Below, piece after piece: positions 1 through 7,112 of a DNA stretch of 8,360 nucleotides. Position 1 is the stretch's first letter, and every line of letters begins with the position of its first letter. The translations under genes and the position numbers were made by a program. The stretch is from NCBI GenBank assembly GCA_030621995.1, contig JAUXGP010000066.1:1-8360 (forward strand), given 5' to 3'. The DNA comes from Psychrilyobacter sp. (lineage in GTDB: Bacteria; Fusobacteriota; Fusobacteriia; Fusobacteriales; Fusobacteriaceae). Below the pieces are notes generated by a model. That model ran no database searches, was not told the DNA's origin, and saw only the letters and a program-made list of their open reading frames with translations.

Positions 1-1
1 A

Positions 2-1450
2 AAGGAGGAGTCATACTTCTTTAAAATGAGTAAATATCAAGATATATTATTAAAACATATAGATGAGAATCCTGACTTTATCCTGCCTAAGAGCAGAAGG
101 AATGAGGTTATATCCTTTATAAAACAAGGGTTGATGGATCTGTCTATCTCAAGAAATACCTTTGACTGGGGAATCCCGTTAAAGATAGATGAGGATCATA
201 TTACCTATGTATGGTTTGATGCACTGACAAACTATCTGACTGCTGTAGGGTATGAAAACAACGAAGAGATGTTCTCTAAATTCTGGAAAGACGGGGAGAT
301 AGTGCACCTGCTAGGAAAGGATATATTGAGATTCCATGCTATAATCTGGCCTTGTATGTTATTAGCTGCCGGGGAAAAACTACCAGAGAAGATAGTGGCT
401 CACGGATGGTGGACTGTAGCAGGGGAAAAGATGTCAAAATCTAAGGGGAATGTAGTAGATCCAATAGCGGAAATAGAGAAGTATGGTGTAGACGCATTTA
501 GATATTTCCTGTTGAGTGAAGTGCATTTTGGAAGTGATGGTGATTACAACACCACAGCTATGATAAACAGAGTAAATGCTAATTTATCCAATGACTTAGG
601 GAACTTACTCAATAGAACTTTGGGAATGTATAAAAAATACTTTGGTTCTGTTGTAGAAGCAGGGGAAGGTCATGAAGTATATGATGACGAAATCAAAACT
701 TTATGGAATGAAACATTGGTAAATGTAGACAAATATATGAGTACAGTTGAATTTTCTAGAGCCTTGGAAGCTATCTGGAAATTTGTATCCAGAATGAATA
801 AATATATAGATGAAACTATGCCTTGGGCCTTAGCTAAAACCGATGAAGGAAAGCCAAGACTGGCAATGGTATTAAAAAATCTTGTGGAAGCGTTGAACAA
901 GATAGCGGTATTGGTATACCCATATATTCCTGAATCAGCTTCTAAAATGTGGGAGCAGTTAGGTATAGAAGGGGATATTAAAAAAGCTCAAGTAGCTGAC
1001 ATTAGAGAGTGGGACATCCTAAAAGATGGACATAAATTAGGAGAGGCAACTCCTATATTCCCAAGGTTGGAAAAACCTGTAGAGGAAATAAAAATAGAGA
1101 TAGATGAAAATTTAGTTATTGAAAACCCCATTGAGATAACTGACTTTGAGAAGATAGAGATGGCTGTAGTAGAAATATTAGAGGCAGAATTAGTGGAAGG
1201 GTCTAAAAGACTGTTAAAGTTTAAGGTGGAAACAGGAAAAGGTATAAGACAAATAGTATCTGGAATAGCCAAAACATATAAAAAACCAGAAGAATTAGTA
1301 GGGAAGAAAGTCATGGCGGTATTAAATTTAAATTCTGTAGAATTACAGGGGGAAATATCTCAGGGGATGTTATTGACTACAGTGGAAAAAAAGAAAACTA
1401 AGTTAGTCTTTATAGATGAAGCGGTGAAGATAGCGAGTAAGATAAAATAA
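2..1450 (+). CDS. metG: Methionyl-tRNA synthetase, C-terminal 482 residues (5' end outside window)
   Basis: Class I aminoacyl-tRNA synthetase that charges tRNA-Met with methionine in the cytoplasm. The frame is open from base 2 and its first codons read KEESYFFKMSKYQ, a stretch normally found well inside bacterial MetRS. The ATG at 26 is therefore internal, and the AGGAGG-like bases before it are Lys-Glu-Glu codons rather than a ribosome site. Visible parts are the end of the Rossmann catalytic core, the KMSKS loop at 428-442 (GEKMSKSKGN), a helical anticodon-binding domain with the conserved PWALAK segment (Trp codon 824-826, the expected anticodon-recognising residue by family knowledge), and a C-terminal Trbp111/EMAPII-like OB-fold tRNA-binding domain from about 1130 to the stop (SQGMLL motif). 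About 150-170 N-terminal residues, including HIGH, are missing only because the window begins here. No frameshift or internal stop is seen. Confidence 0.96.
   Translation, partial: KEESYFFKMSKYQDILLKHIDENPDFILPKSRRNEVISFIKQGLMDLSISRNTFDWGIPLKIDEDHITYVWFDALTNYLTAVGYENNEEMFSKFWKDGEIVHLLGKDILRFHAIIWPCMLLAAGEKLPEKIVAHGWWTVAGEKMSKSKGNVVDPIAEIEKYGVDAFRYFLLSEVHFGSDGDYNTTAMINRVNANLSNDLGNLLNRTLGMYKKYFGSVVEAGEGHEVYDDEIKTLWNETLVNVDKYMSTVEFSRALEAIWKFVSRMNKYIDETMPWALAKTDEGKPRLAMVLKNLVEALNKIAVLVYPYIPESASKMWEQLGIEGDIKKAQVADIREWDILKDGHKLGEATPIFPRLEKPVEEIKIEIDENLVIENPIEITDFEKIEMAVVEILEAELVEGSKRLLKFKVETGKGIRQIVSGIAKTYKKPEELVGKKVMAVLNLNSVELQGEISQGMLLTTVEKKKTKLVFIDEAVKIASKIK
1130..1447 (+). other. C-terminal tRNA-binding (Trbp111/EMAPII-like) domain of MetRS
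   Basis: This segment of metG begins ITDFEKIEMAV and contains the GKGIRQIVSGIA and SQGMLL segments typical of the OB-fold tRNA-binding module appended to many bacterial MetRS proteins. By family knowledge it dimerises the enzyme and increases tRNA affinity. It is fused to metG rather than encoded separately. The stretch just before it (about 1076-1129) is rich in Glu and Ile and looks like a linker. Confidence 0.85.
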
Positions 1451-1504
1451 TTTAGAACTTATCATTTTTTAGTCACAGATTAAAAAGAATTAACATAAAT
1501 GATT

Positions 1505-1533
1505 TTGTCAGCATTTAAAAGTCAGAATTTAGT
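1505..1533 (+). promoter_or_regulatory. Possible weak sigma-70-type promoter for galU
   Basis: TTGTCA at 1505-1510 matches 5 of 6 bases of the -35 consensus and lies 17 bases before TTTAGT at 1528-1533, which matches only 4 of 6 of the -10 consensus. Transcription would begin near 1540 and leave a leader of about 45 bases before galU. The whole 1451-1585 spacer is very AT-rich, so chance matches are likely. Another -10-like site, TAAAAT at 1546-1551, lacks a -35 at proper spacing. I see no strong terminator after metG, so readthrough from metG into galU is also possible. Confidence 0.25.
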
Positions 1534-1571
1534 CGGCGTCAAAAATAAAATATTTTAAATTTAAATGTATT

Positions 1572-1588
1572 GGGAGGATATAAATATG
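1572..1588 (+). promoter_or_regulatory. Ribosome binding site and true start of galU
   Basis: GGGAGGA at 1572-1578 is a strong Shine-Dalgarno sequence 7 bases before the ATG at 1586. The earlier in-frame ATG at 1565 would place this site inside the coding region and add seven residues (MYWEDIN) that do not resemble GalU. It also has only A/T-rich sequence before it. The start is therefore 1586. Confidence 0.9.
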
Positions 1589-2461
1589 AAAAAAATTACA
1601 AAAGCAGTTATACCGGCAGCAGGATTAGGAACCAGGGTGCTGCCTGCAACAAAAGCTCAACCTAAAGAGATGCTGACTATCGTAGATAGACCGTCATTAC
1701 AGTATATAGTGGAAGAATTAGTAGAATCCGGAATAACGGATATCGTTATAGTAACAGGAAGAAATAAAAATTCTATAGAAGATCACTTTGATTATTCATA
1801 TGAAGTGGAAAGAACTCTGGCGGAAAAAGGGAAATTAGAATTATTAAACAAGATAAAAGATTTGTCGAATATGGCCAATATATTCTATGTAAGACAAAAC
1901 CACCCGCTGGGATTAGGACATGCAATCTTGAAAGCTAAACCATTTGTAGGGGATGAACCATTTGTTATCGCTCTGGGTGATGATATCATGTATAATGAAG
2001 AGAAACCTGTAACTAAGCAGCTGATTGAAAACTATGAAAAATATGGGAATAGTGTAATAGGAGTTCAAGAAGTAGCGGATGAAGATGTATCTAAATATGG
2101 GATAGTAAAACCGATTAAAAATCTGGATGAAGATACTGTCTTGATGGAGGACTTTATAGAAAAACCGAAGTTGGAGGATGCCCCCTCTAAGATGGCTTGT
2201 TTAGGGAGATATCTGTTGACCAGTGATATATTTGAACATTTAGAAAAACAAGGTGCAGGTGTAGGCGGTGAGATACAACTTACAGATTCAATCCTGGCTA
2301 TGATAAAGGATGGGAAAGATGTAGGAGCGTATAGATTTAAGGGTAAAAGATATGATATCGGAAGTAAATTAGGTTTACTTAAGGCTAATATAGAGTTTGG
2401 GTTACGTAATGAAGAGACAAAAGATGGATTAAAAGAATATTTAGAAGCAATAAAGTTATAA
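1586..2461 (+). CDS. galU: UTP-glucose-1-phosphate uridylyltransferase (UDP-glucose pyrophosphorylase)
   Basis: Cytoplasmic nucleotidyltransferase making UDP-glucose and pyrophosphate from UTP and glucose-1-phosphate; UDP-glucose feeds envelope glycan, glycolipid and galactose metabolism. The protein is 291 residues, the usual length for the GalU/GtaB family (about 290-300). Motifs in order: the N-terminal nucleotide-binding loop AAGLGTRVLPATK (11-23), PKEML (26-30), GLGHA (109-113), the metal-site segment ALGDD (129-133), IEKP (191-194, with the conserved sugar-phosphate lysine), GEIQLTD (229-235 approximately) and YDIGSK near 256-261. All key segments are present, so it should be active. 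It is flanked by metG and tex with no other sugar-nucleotide gene nearby, and a terminator follows directly, so it seems to be the last gene of its transcript. A dTDP-glucose (RmlA-type) enzyme is less likely given the GalU-type GxGTRxLPATKxxPKEM signature. Confidence 0.96.
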   Translation: MKKITKAVIPAAGLGTRVLPATKAQPKEMLTIVDRPSLQYIVEELVESGITDIVIVTGRNKNSIEDHFDYSYEVERTLAEKGKLELLNKIKDLSNMANIFYVRQNHPLGLGHAILKAKPFVGDEPFVIALGDDIMYNEEKPVTKQLIENYEKYGNSVIGVQEVADEDVSKYGIVKPIKNLDEDTVLMEDFIEKPKLEDAPSKMACLGRYLLTSDIFEHLEKQGAGVGGEIQLTDSILAMIKDGKDVGAYRFKGKRYDIGSKLGLLKANIEFGLRNEETKDGLKEYLEAIKL

Positions 2462-2470
2462 TAAAAGTAA

Positions 2471-2515
2471 GGGGTGTAGAGGGGAGAAATCCCTCCTATA
2501 CTCTCTTTTTATTTT
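2471..2515 (+). terminator. Rho-independent terminator after galU
   Basis: GTGTA GAGGG (2474-2483) pairs with CCCTC TATAC (2491-2495 and 2497-2501), with one G:U pair and a single bulged C at 2496, around the 7-base loop GAGAAAT. GGG at 2471-2473 can extend the stem against TCT at 2502-2504 using G:U pairs. The stem is followed by T5 (2506-2510), an A, and T4 (2512-2515). It sits 9 bases after the galU stop and separates galU from the tex operon. Confidence 0.82.
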
Positions 2516-2532
2516 AAAAAAAGTGTTTGATA

Positions 2533-2541
2533 TGGTATAAT
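2533..2541 (+). promoter_or_regulatory. Extended -10 promoter for the tex-kinase-ileS operon
   Basis: TGGTATAAT is a perfect extended -10 element (TGnTATAAT), with the hexamer at 2536-2541. The position expected for a -35 with a 17-base spacer (2513-2518) reads TTTAAA, a weak match overlapping the end of the galU terminator T-run. TTGATA at 2527-2532 is too close to the -10 to serve. The extended TG probably compensates for the poor -35. Transcription would start near 2548, about 28 bases before the TTG start of tex. No other convincing promoter is seen before ileS. Confidence 0.68.
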
Positions 2542-2562
2542 TATGAGTAAAAATACGAAGGT

Positions 2563-2578
2563 AGGTGGAGAATAATTG
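2563..2578 (+). promoter_or_regulatory. Ribosome binding site selecting a TTG start for tex
   Basis: AGGTGGAG at 2563-2570 is a Shine-Dalgarno-like sequence 5 bases before TTG at 2576-2578. An in-frame TAA lies directly before the TTG (2573-2575), so no longer start is possible. The next in-frame ATG (2591) is 20 bases from the site, too far for efficient initiation. Starting at TTG also keeps the usual Tex N-terminus (a short lead into VAEEL). Confidence 0.8.
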
Positions 2579-4738
2579 AATATTAACCAAATGGTAGCTG
2601 AAGAGCTGAAAATCAAAGTAGTACAGGTAGAAAATACGATTAAATTATTGGATGAGGGAGCTACTGTTCCTTTTATTTCAAGGTATAGAAAGGAAGTTAC
2701 TGAAAACTTAGATGAAGTAGTTATAAGAGAGATCTTAGAAAAAATTACTTATCTGAGAAACCTGGAGAAGAGAAAAGATGAGGTTATAAAATTAATAGGT
2801 GAACAGGGAAAGTTAACAGAAAAATTAAAGACAGCTATCTTAGGGGCTAAAAAACTGCAAAAAGTGGAAGATCTATATCTGCCATATAAGAAGAAGAAAA
2901 AAACAAAGGCAGATGCAGCCATAGAAAATGGTTTAGAACCACTAGCTATGTATATGAGGAAATTAGGGATTAAATTAAGTGATATAGAGAAAGAAGCTGA
3001 AAAATACCTGAATGAAAATATATTAGAAACCAAAGATGCTGTGGATGGAGCTAAATTAATTTTGGCTCAAAATATAAGTGAAAAAGCTAAATACAGGGAA
3101 AATATAAGGGAAAGAATGTTGAAATTTGGTGAAGTTAATACAACTTTAGTCAAAAAAAATAAGGCTTTGGATGAGAAAAAAACCTATGAAGACTACTATG
3201 AACATGTAGAAAATGTATCCAGGATGCCATCTCATAGAATATTAGCAGTAAATCGTGGAGAGAAGGAAAAGATTATCTCAGTCTCTATAAAATTAAATGA
3301 TAAAACCAGAGAGATGATAGAATTTCACCTGCTGAGTGAATTCATAAATAGAGACCTGAAAGAATTTTATTTAGAAGTGGTAAAAGATGCCTTAAGCAGA
3401 CTTATCTTACCATCTGTAGAGAGAGAAATCAGAAACATTATGACTGAAAAAGGCGAACTGGATGCCATTAAAATATTCAAGGAAAATCTGAAAAATTTAC
3501 TGTTGCAGCCACCTTTACATGAAAAAAATATCTTAGGTTTAGATCCGGCTTATAGAACAGGATGTAAAACTGTTGTGATAAACTCAGATGGATTTTATCA
3601 GATGGATGACGTACTATACCTGGTAAAGGGAATGCATAATCCAGGAAAATTGGCAGAAGCCAAGAAGAAAATATTGGGATATATAGAAAAATATAAGATA
3701 GATATCATAGCTATTGGTAACGGGACGGCATCCCGGGAGACAGAGGCCTTTGTAGCAGAACTATTAAAAGAGGTTAAAGAAGATGTGAAGTATCTTATTG
3801 TAAATGAAGCTGGAGCTTCGGTATATTCTGCATCAAAAATTGCAGCAGAGGAGTTTCCTGATTTTGATGTAACAGTGAGGGGAGCCATATCCATAGCTAG
3901 AAGGATCCAGGATCCTTTGGCAGAACTAGTAAAGATAGATCCAAAATCTATTGGTGTAGGGATGTACCAGCATGATGTAAATCAAAAAAAATTGGAAGGT
4001 TCTTTGGGAGATGTTATAGAGGGAGTAGTAAACTCAGTTGGAATAAATGTAAATACAGCATCTTGGGCACTGCTGGCTTATATATCTGGTGTAAAGAAAA
4101 ATGTAGCGAAAAATATAGAGGAATATAGAAAGGTAAATGGAAAGTTTACCACCAGAAAAGAACTGTTAAAAGTTAAGGGATTAGGAGCCAAAGCCTATGA
4201 ACAGATGGCAGGGTTCTTGATAGTGCCTGAAAGTAAAAACCCGCTGGACAATACTATAATCCATCCAGAATCTTATAAGATAGCTGAAAAGATGCTGAAA
4301 AATAATAAGACTAGTTTAACTCAATATAAGGAAGATTTAGAAGGTGTTAGATCTAACTTAAAAACTATGAATTTAGAGGAGTTTATAACAAAGGAAGAGG
4401 TAGGAAAAGAAACTGCCAAAGATATCTATGAAGCTCTTATCAGGGATAGAAGAGACCCTAGAGATGATATACCAAAACCACTCCTGAAATCAGATGTATT
4501 GAAAATATCTGATCTAAAAGAGGGGATGGAATTGGAGGGAACCGTAAGAAATGTAGTTAACTTTGGTGCCTTTATCGATATCGGATTAAAAAATGACGCA
4601 CTCCTGCATATATCCAAATTTGAGAAAAGAGTAGTAGATATGACCAGTGAATTGGCAGTAGGAGAGATAATCAAGGTAAAGGTAGACAGCATAGACCATA
4701 ATAGAAATAGGGTAGCACTAACTAAGAAAGGACTATAA
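2576..4738 (+). CDS. tex: Tex-family RNA-binding transcription/translation accessory protein
   Basis: Cytoplasmic nucleic-acid-binding protein of the Tex family (related to eukaryotic Spt6), implicated in transcription and RNA metabolism. Its precise role in this organism is unknown. The 720 residues match the usual family length. Visible domains are the helical Tex N-terminal region (1 to about 190, with the conserved TVPFISRYRKE at 30-40), a YqgF/RNase H-like domain from about 316 (GLDPAYRTGCK at 321-331, GNGTASRETE at 381-390, NEAGASVYSAS at 410-420), helix-hairpin-helix repeats about 485-550 (FTTRKELLKVKGLGAKAYEQ region), and a C-terminal S1 domain at 646-718 (GTVRNVVNFGAFIDIG, then LLHIS). 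Translation starts at TTG with a good ribosome site. The stop is one base before the kinase-like gene, and the last codons supply that gene's ribosome site. It is the first gene of the probable tex-kinase-ileS operon. No missing domain or frameshift is seen. Confidence 0.96.
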   Translation: MNINQMVAEELKIKVVQVENTIKLLDEGATVPFISRYRKEVTENLDEVVIREILEKITYLRNLEKRKDEVIKLIGEQGKLTEKLKTAILGAKKLQKVEDLYLPYKKKKKTKADAAIENGLEPLAMYMRKLGIKLSDIEKEAEKYLNENILETKDAVDGAKLILAQNISEKAKYRENIRERMLKFGEVNTTLVKKNKALDEKKTYEDYYEHVENVSRMPSHRILAVNRGEKEKIISVSIKLNDKTREMIEFHLLSEFINRDLKEFYLEVVKDALSRLILPSVEREIRNIMTEKGELDAIKIFKENLKNLLLQPPLHEKNILGLDPAYRTGCKTVVINSDGFYQMDDVLYLVKGMHNPGKLAEAKKKILGYIEKYKIDIIAIGNGTASRETEAFVAELLKEVKEDVKYLIVNEAGASVYSASKIAAEEFPDFDVTVRGAISIARRIQDPLAELVKIDPKSIGVGMYQHDVNQKKLEGSLGDVIEGVVNSVGINVNTASWALLAYISGVKKNVAKNIEEYRKVNGKFTTRKELLKVKGLGAKAYEQMAGFLIVPESKNPLDNTIIHPESYKIAEKMLKNNKTSLTQYKEDLEGVRSNLKTMNLEEFITKEEVGKETAKDIYEALIRDRRDPRDDIPKPLLKSDVLKISDLKEGMELEGTVRNVVNFGAFIDIGLKNDALLHISKFEKRVVDMTSELAVGEIIKVKVDSIDHNRNRVALTKKGL

Positions 4739-4742
4739 GATG
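4728..4742 (+). promoter_or_regulatory. Ribosome binding site of the kinase-like gene inside the end of tex
   Basis: AAGGA at 4728-4732 lies within the last sense codons of tex, 7 bases before the ATG at 4740. Only one base separates the tex stop from this ATG. This arrangement points to translational coupling and fixes the start of the kinase-like protein, which begins with a short basic N-tail ahead of the first membrane helix. Confidence 0.75.
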
Positions 4743-7112
4743 AAACTTAAAAGAGATTCACTGCTTTTTAAAACAATATTGTATAACGACCTGTCTATGT
4801 TGCTTACCGGGCTGACAATAATAGGATTAGTTGTTATTTTTGTATTCAAAGAATTGGAAAAAAACTTTTCCATTAAAGCTGTAGAAAAATTTCAAGTGAT
4901 AGAGGATATGCTGGATATAAGAAATAATGAATTTATAAATGAACTTACTAAACTTGCTAACTCTAAAGAATTTATAGAGAAAGACCTTTTTATAACCTCG
5001 ATCCGGACACCAGAAAAAAATAAAGAGATCCATGGAAAAATGAAAAAAGAATTGGTCTCTAAAAATTTTAGTCTCTACCATGAGTCTAGACTGACTGTCA
5101 TAGGAAAAGACGGGTCAATCTTGGATAAAGGTGGGATACATACCGAGGTAAACAATAAGTTTATTAAAAACTTGAGAGTTGTGAGAAATAAATTACCCAT
5201 CACTATAGATTCTGTTATGTATGATGAACTAGAGGGGGAATTTTACTATGAAATTGTAGTTCCTGTAAAGGAAAATAAAGAGGTATATGCTGTCTTGGTA
5301 GAAATTCCCTTAGAAAAAGATTATTTTAGAGGGAACAAATACCTTATGGTAGCAGATCATGCTGATGTAGAAGATATAGGGCTGTACCAGACAAGGGAGC
5401 CATTGTCTTTAACTACTCTAGAGTTAAACAGATTAAAAAAGGAAAAAGCTAAGTTAATAAAATTAAATAAAAAAGGATATAATGTTAAAAGTTTGACTAT
5501 TCAAGGGACAGATTATAACATTGTTTCCAGACCGGTATTAAATTATTTTGGTGAGAAAGTCGGCTACCTGGTACTCAGTCTGTCAGAACCGGCATTGACT
5601 AAATTTAAAGTGGATACTATGTCTTTAATAATCTTGGCCACCATAATCTTGATTTTGCTCAATTCATTTATAATAAATGGGACATTTAAGCAGCTTCTCA
5701 TGCCTTTAGAAGAACTGTCCTTAGCTGTAGATGATATAGCATCGGGAAATTTAGATAGAAATGTAAGGCTGAATGGAACCAGCGAGATAAAACTCCTGAG
5801 TCTTGCTACGAAAAAAATGGTAGAAAAATTGAAAAATAACAATTTTATACTAGAGGACCAGAATGAAAAATTAAAGAATTATATCCATAGGGTAGAGGGA
5901 GTGGAAAAGCTTCTCCTAGGTGTAAGGAAAGAACCCAGTGACAAGGGGGTTATAGATATCATCCTAAAGGGATTCACTTCTGGGGTAGGTCTAAACTACG
6001 ATAGAGCGATGTTTTTTGAATACAGTGATGAAAAAGGCTGTCTGGTAGGTAAAAAAATAAGAAAAAATAGAAATATACTGAAGGAAGATAAGCTGTCTAG
6101 TTTTGATCTGAGGTATGAAACTATGAAGGAGATAGTTCCGTTAATTAAGATAAAAAATGATGATAATTTATTTCATAAAGCCATCTCAGAAAAAAAGATC
6201 ATCTTTAAAAATATAAGGGGATATAAGATCTATCTGGGGAGTGAACTCCTTATGGGGTTTGGACTGAGTAATTTTATGATTATGCCTATCTTTAACGGAG
6301 ATAAAAACGTCGGCTGTATTTTAGTGGATAACTATATTTCTGGCAGAAGGATAGAGGTTGAAGATGTGGAATTATTCAATGTAATCCTATTAAATGTCGG
6401 GATACACTATGAAAATCAACAGATTGAGCTGGAAAAAATAACCAATGAAAGAGATATAGCCATAGGACGTATGTTTAAAAAGATTATCTACAGAAGAAAC
6501 AAGGTAATTGAAAAATATGCCCTTATGATGATGAAGCTTTATAAGAACAATCAAATAAATAGTGATGCCTTCAAAGAATTTAGAGATGAGATATGCAATA
6601 TCAATAGGGAAGACTCGATATTATTTGATTATTCCGATAAAAAGGAGTATAATTTTGAGAAATTAAAAATAAACAAATTTCTTACAGAGGTAGTAGAAAG
6701 TTACGTTAGATGTAATCCTAATAGAGATATTTCTTTATTTTTAGGTGAGGAAGCCACTTTCTTAGGAGATTCTATAGAACTTACAAAAGCATTTCGTGAG
6801 ATTATAAATAATGCACTAAATGCCATAGGTGAGGTCACAAATGGTAGGATCAATATAATAGCTAAGATAAATGATGAGAATATAACGATAAAAATTCTAG
6901 ACAATGGAACGGGGATATCTGTGAAGTTTTTAGGAGAAAATTTATTTGAGCCATTTGCCAGTGGGAATGAGGAGTCATCTGGGCTGGGTCTTGCTATTGC
7001 AAACAAGATAGTGAGCAGTCATAGGGGAATTATCAAGATAAAATCAAAACTCGGTGAAGGAACAGAGATAAAAATAATTTTAAATAGATATAAGGAGGAT
7101 ATGAATGTCTGA
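4740..7112 (+). CDS. Membrane sensor histidine kinase-like protein (HAMP-GAF-HATPase_c) with degenerate H-box
   Basis: 790 residues. A short basic N-tail precedes a first membrane helix at about 17-37. An extracytoplasmic region follows (about 38-292) with a Cache/PAS-like strand pattern ([15 protein letters not shown] at 118-132), then a second membrane helix at about 293-312, HAMP (about 313-366, conserved Pro322), and a probable coiled coil to about 395. Next is a GAF domain at about 400-560 ending in a typical GCILVDN ... IEVEDVELF segment. The HATPase_c domain has N-box [11 protein letters not shown] (686-696), G1 DNGTGIS (721-727), F-box LFEPFAS (735-741) and G2 SGLGLAI (747-753), so ATP binding looks intact. 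The dimerisation region (about 571-632) has no histidine: alignment by eye puts Tyr584 near the usual H position and leaves a partial 'RN' of the HExxRNP box. No response regulator is adjacent. The signal and output are unknown; it could be a divergent kinase, a partner in a heterodimer, or a non-phosphorylating regulator. It is coupled to tex upstream and overlaps ileS downstream. Confidence 0.88.
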   Translation: MKLKRDSLLFKTILYNDLSMLLTGLTIIGLVVIFVFKELEKNFSIKAVEKFQVIEDMLDIRNNEFINELTKLANSKEFIEKDLFITSIRTPEKNKEIHGKMKKELVSKNFSLYHESRLTVIGKDGSILDKGGIHTEVNNKFIKNLRVVRNKLPITIDSVMYDELEGEFYYEIVVPVKENKEVYAVLVEIPLEKDYFRGNKYLMVADHADVEDIGLYQTREPLSLTTLELNRLKKEKAKLIKLNKKGYNVKSLTIQGTDYNIVSRPVLNYFGEKVGYLVLSLSEPALTKFKVDTMSLIILATIILILLNSFIINGTFKQLLMPLEELSLAVDDIASGNLDRNVRLNGTSEIKLLSLATKKMVEKLKNNNFILEDQNEKLKNYIHRVEGVEKLLLGVRKEPSDKGVIDIILKGFTSGVGLNYDRAMFFEYSDEKGCLVGKKIRKNRNILKEDKLSSFDLRYETMKEIVPLIKIKNDDNLFHKAISEKKIIFKNIRGYKIYLGSELLMGFGLSNFMIMPIFNGDKNVGCILVDNYISGRRIEVEDVELFNVILLNVGIHYENQQIELEKITNERDIAIGRMFKKIIYRRNKVIEKYALMMMKLYKNNQINSDAFKEFRDEICNINREDSILFDYSDKKEYNFEKLKINKFLTEVVESYVRCNPNRDISLFLGEEATFLGDSIELTKAFREIINNALNAIGEVTNGRINIIAKINDENITIKILDNGTGISVKFLGENLFEPFASGNEESSGLGLAIANKIVSSHRGIIKIKSKLGEGTEIKIILNRYKEDMNV
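6450..6635 (+). other. Degenerate dimerisation/phosphoacceptor (DHp) region of the kinase
   Basis: Covers residues 571-632, between the GAF and ATPase domains. The first helix reads [19 protein letters not shown]; compared with the usual pattern GxxAAGIAHEIRNPLxxIxGY, the glycine, hydrophobic register and an Arg-Asn pair survive. The His and following Glu are replaced by Tyr-Arg (584-585), the Pro by Lys, and the stretch is one residue shorter. The second helix (about 608-629, [20 protein letters not shown]) keeps the normal pattern. No histidine occurs between His556 in the GAF end and His761 in the ATPase domain. Confidence 0.65.
7092..7107 (+). promoter_or_regulatory. Ribosome binding site and start of ileS inside the kinase gene
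   Basis: AAGGAGG at 7092-7098 is a near-perfect Shine-Dalgarno sequence 6 bases before the ATG at 7105. The ATG at 7101 belongs to the kinase frame and is only 2 bases from the site. The site is the strongest in the window and lies in the last codons of the kinase-like gene, which fits high, coupled translation of ileS. Confidence 0.88.

Noticed and set aside
3..28. AGGAGG-like ribosome site with an ATG at 26 as the start of metG
   Set aside because: The frame is open upstream and encodes EESYFFK, which belongs to the interior of MetRS; the purine-rich bases are Lys/Glu codons and the gene is cut by the window edge.
23..37. KMSKY resembling a KMSKS synthetase signature
   Set aside because: The real KMSKS is at 428-442 in the expected context (GEKMSKSKGN); the early one is a conserved internal segment of MetRS.
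1465..1487. Hairpin after metG as an intrinsic terminator
   Set aside because: The stem is almost all A:T with a 3-base loop and no T-run follows it on the plus strand, so it is unlikely to terminate efficiently.
1565..1585. Longer galU starting at the ATG at 1565
   Set aside because: It has no ribosome site, and its first codons would contain the strong GGGAGGA that serves the ATG at 1586.
2527..2532. TTGATA as the -35 box of the tex promoter
   Set aside because: Only 3 bases separate it from TATAAT; a -35 needs about 16-18.
2888..2904. Lysine run with seven A residues in tex as a programmed frameshift site
   Set aside because: The Tex frame continues normally through all later domains, basic residues are usual at this place in the family, and there is no downstream structure or alternative product.
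4740..7112. The kinase-like gene as a pseudogene
   Set aside because: The frame is uninterrupted, all flanking domains are complete, and the ATP-binding boxes are well kept; only the H-box is divergent.
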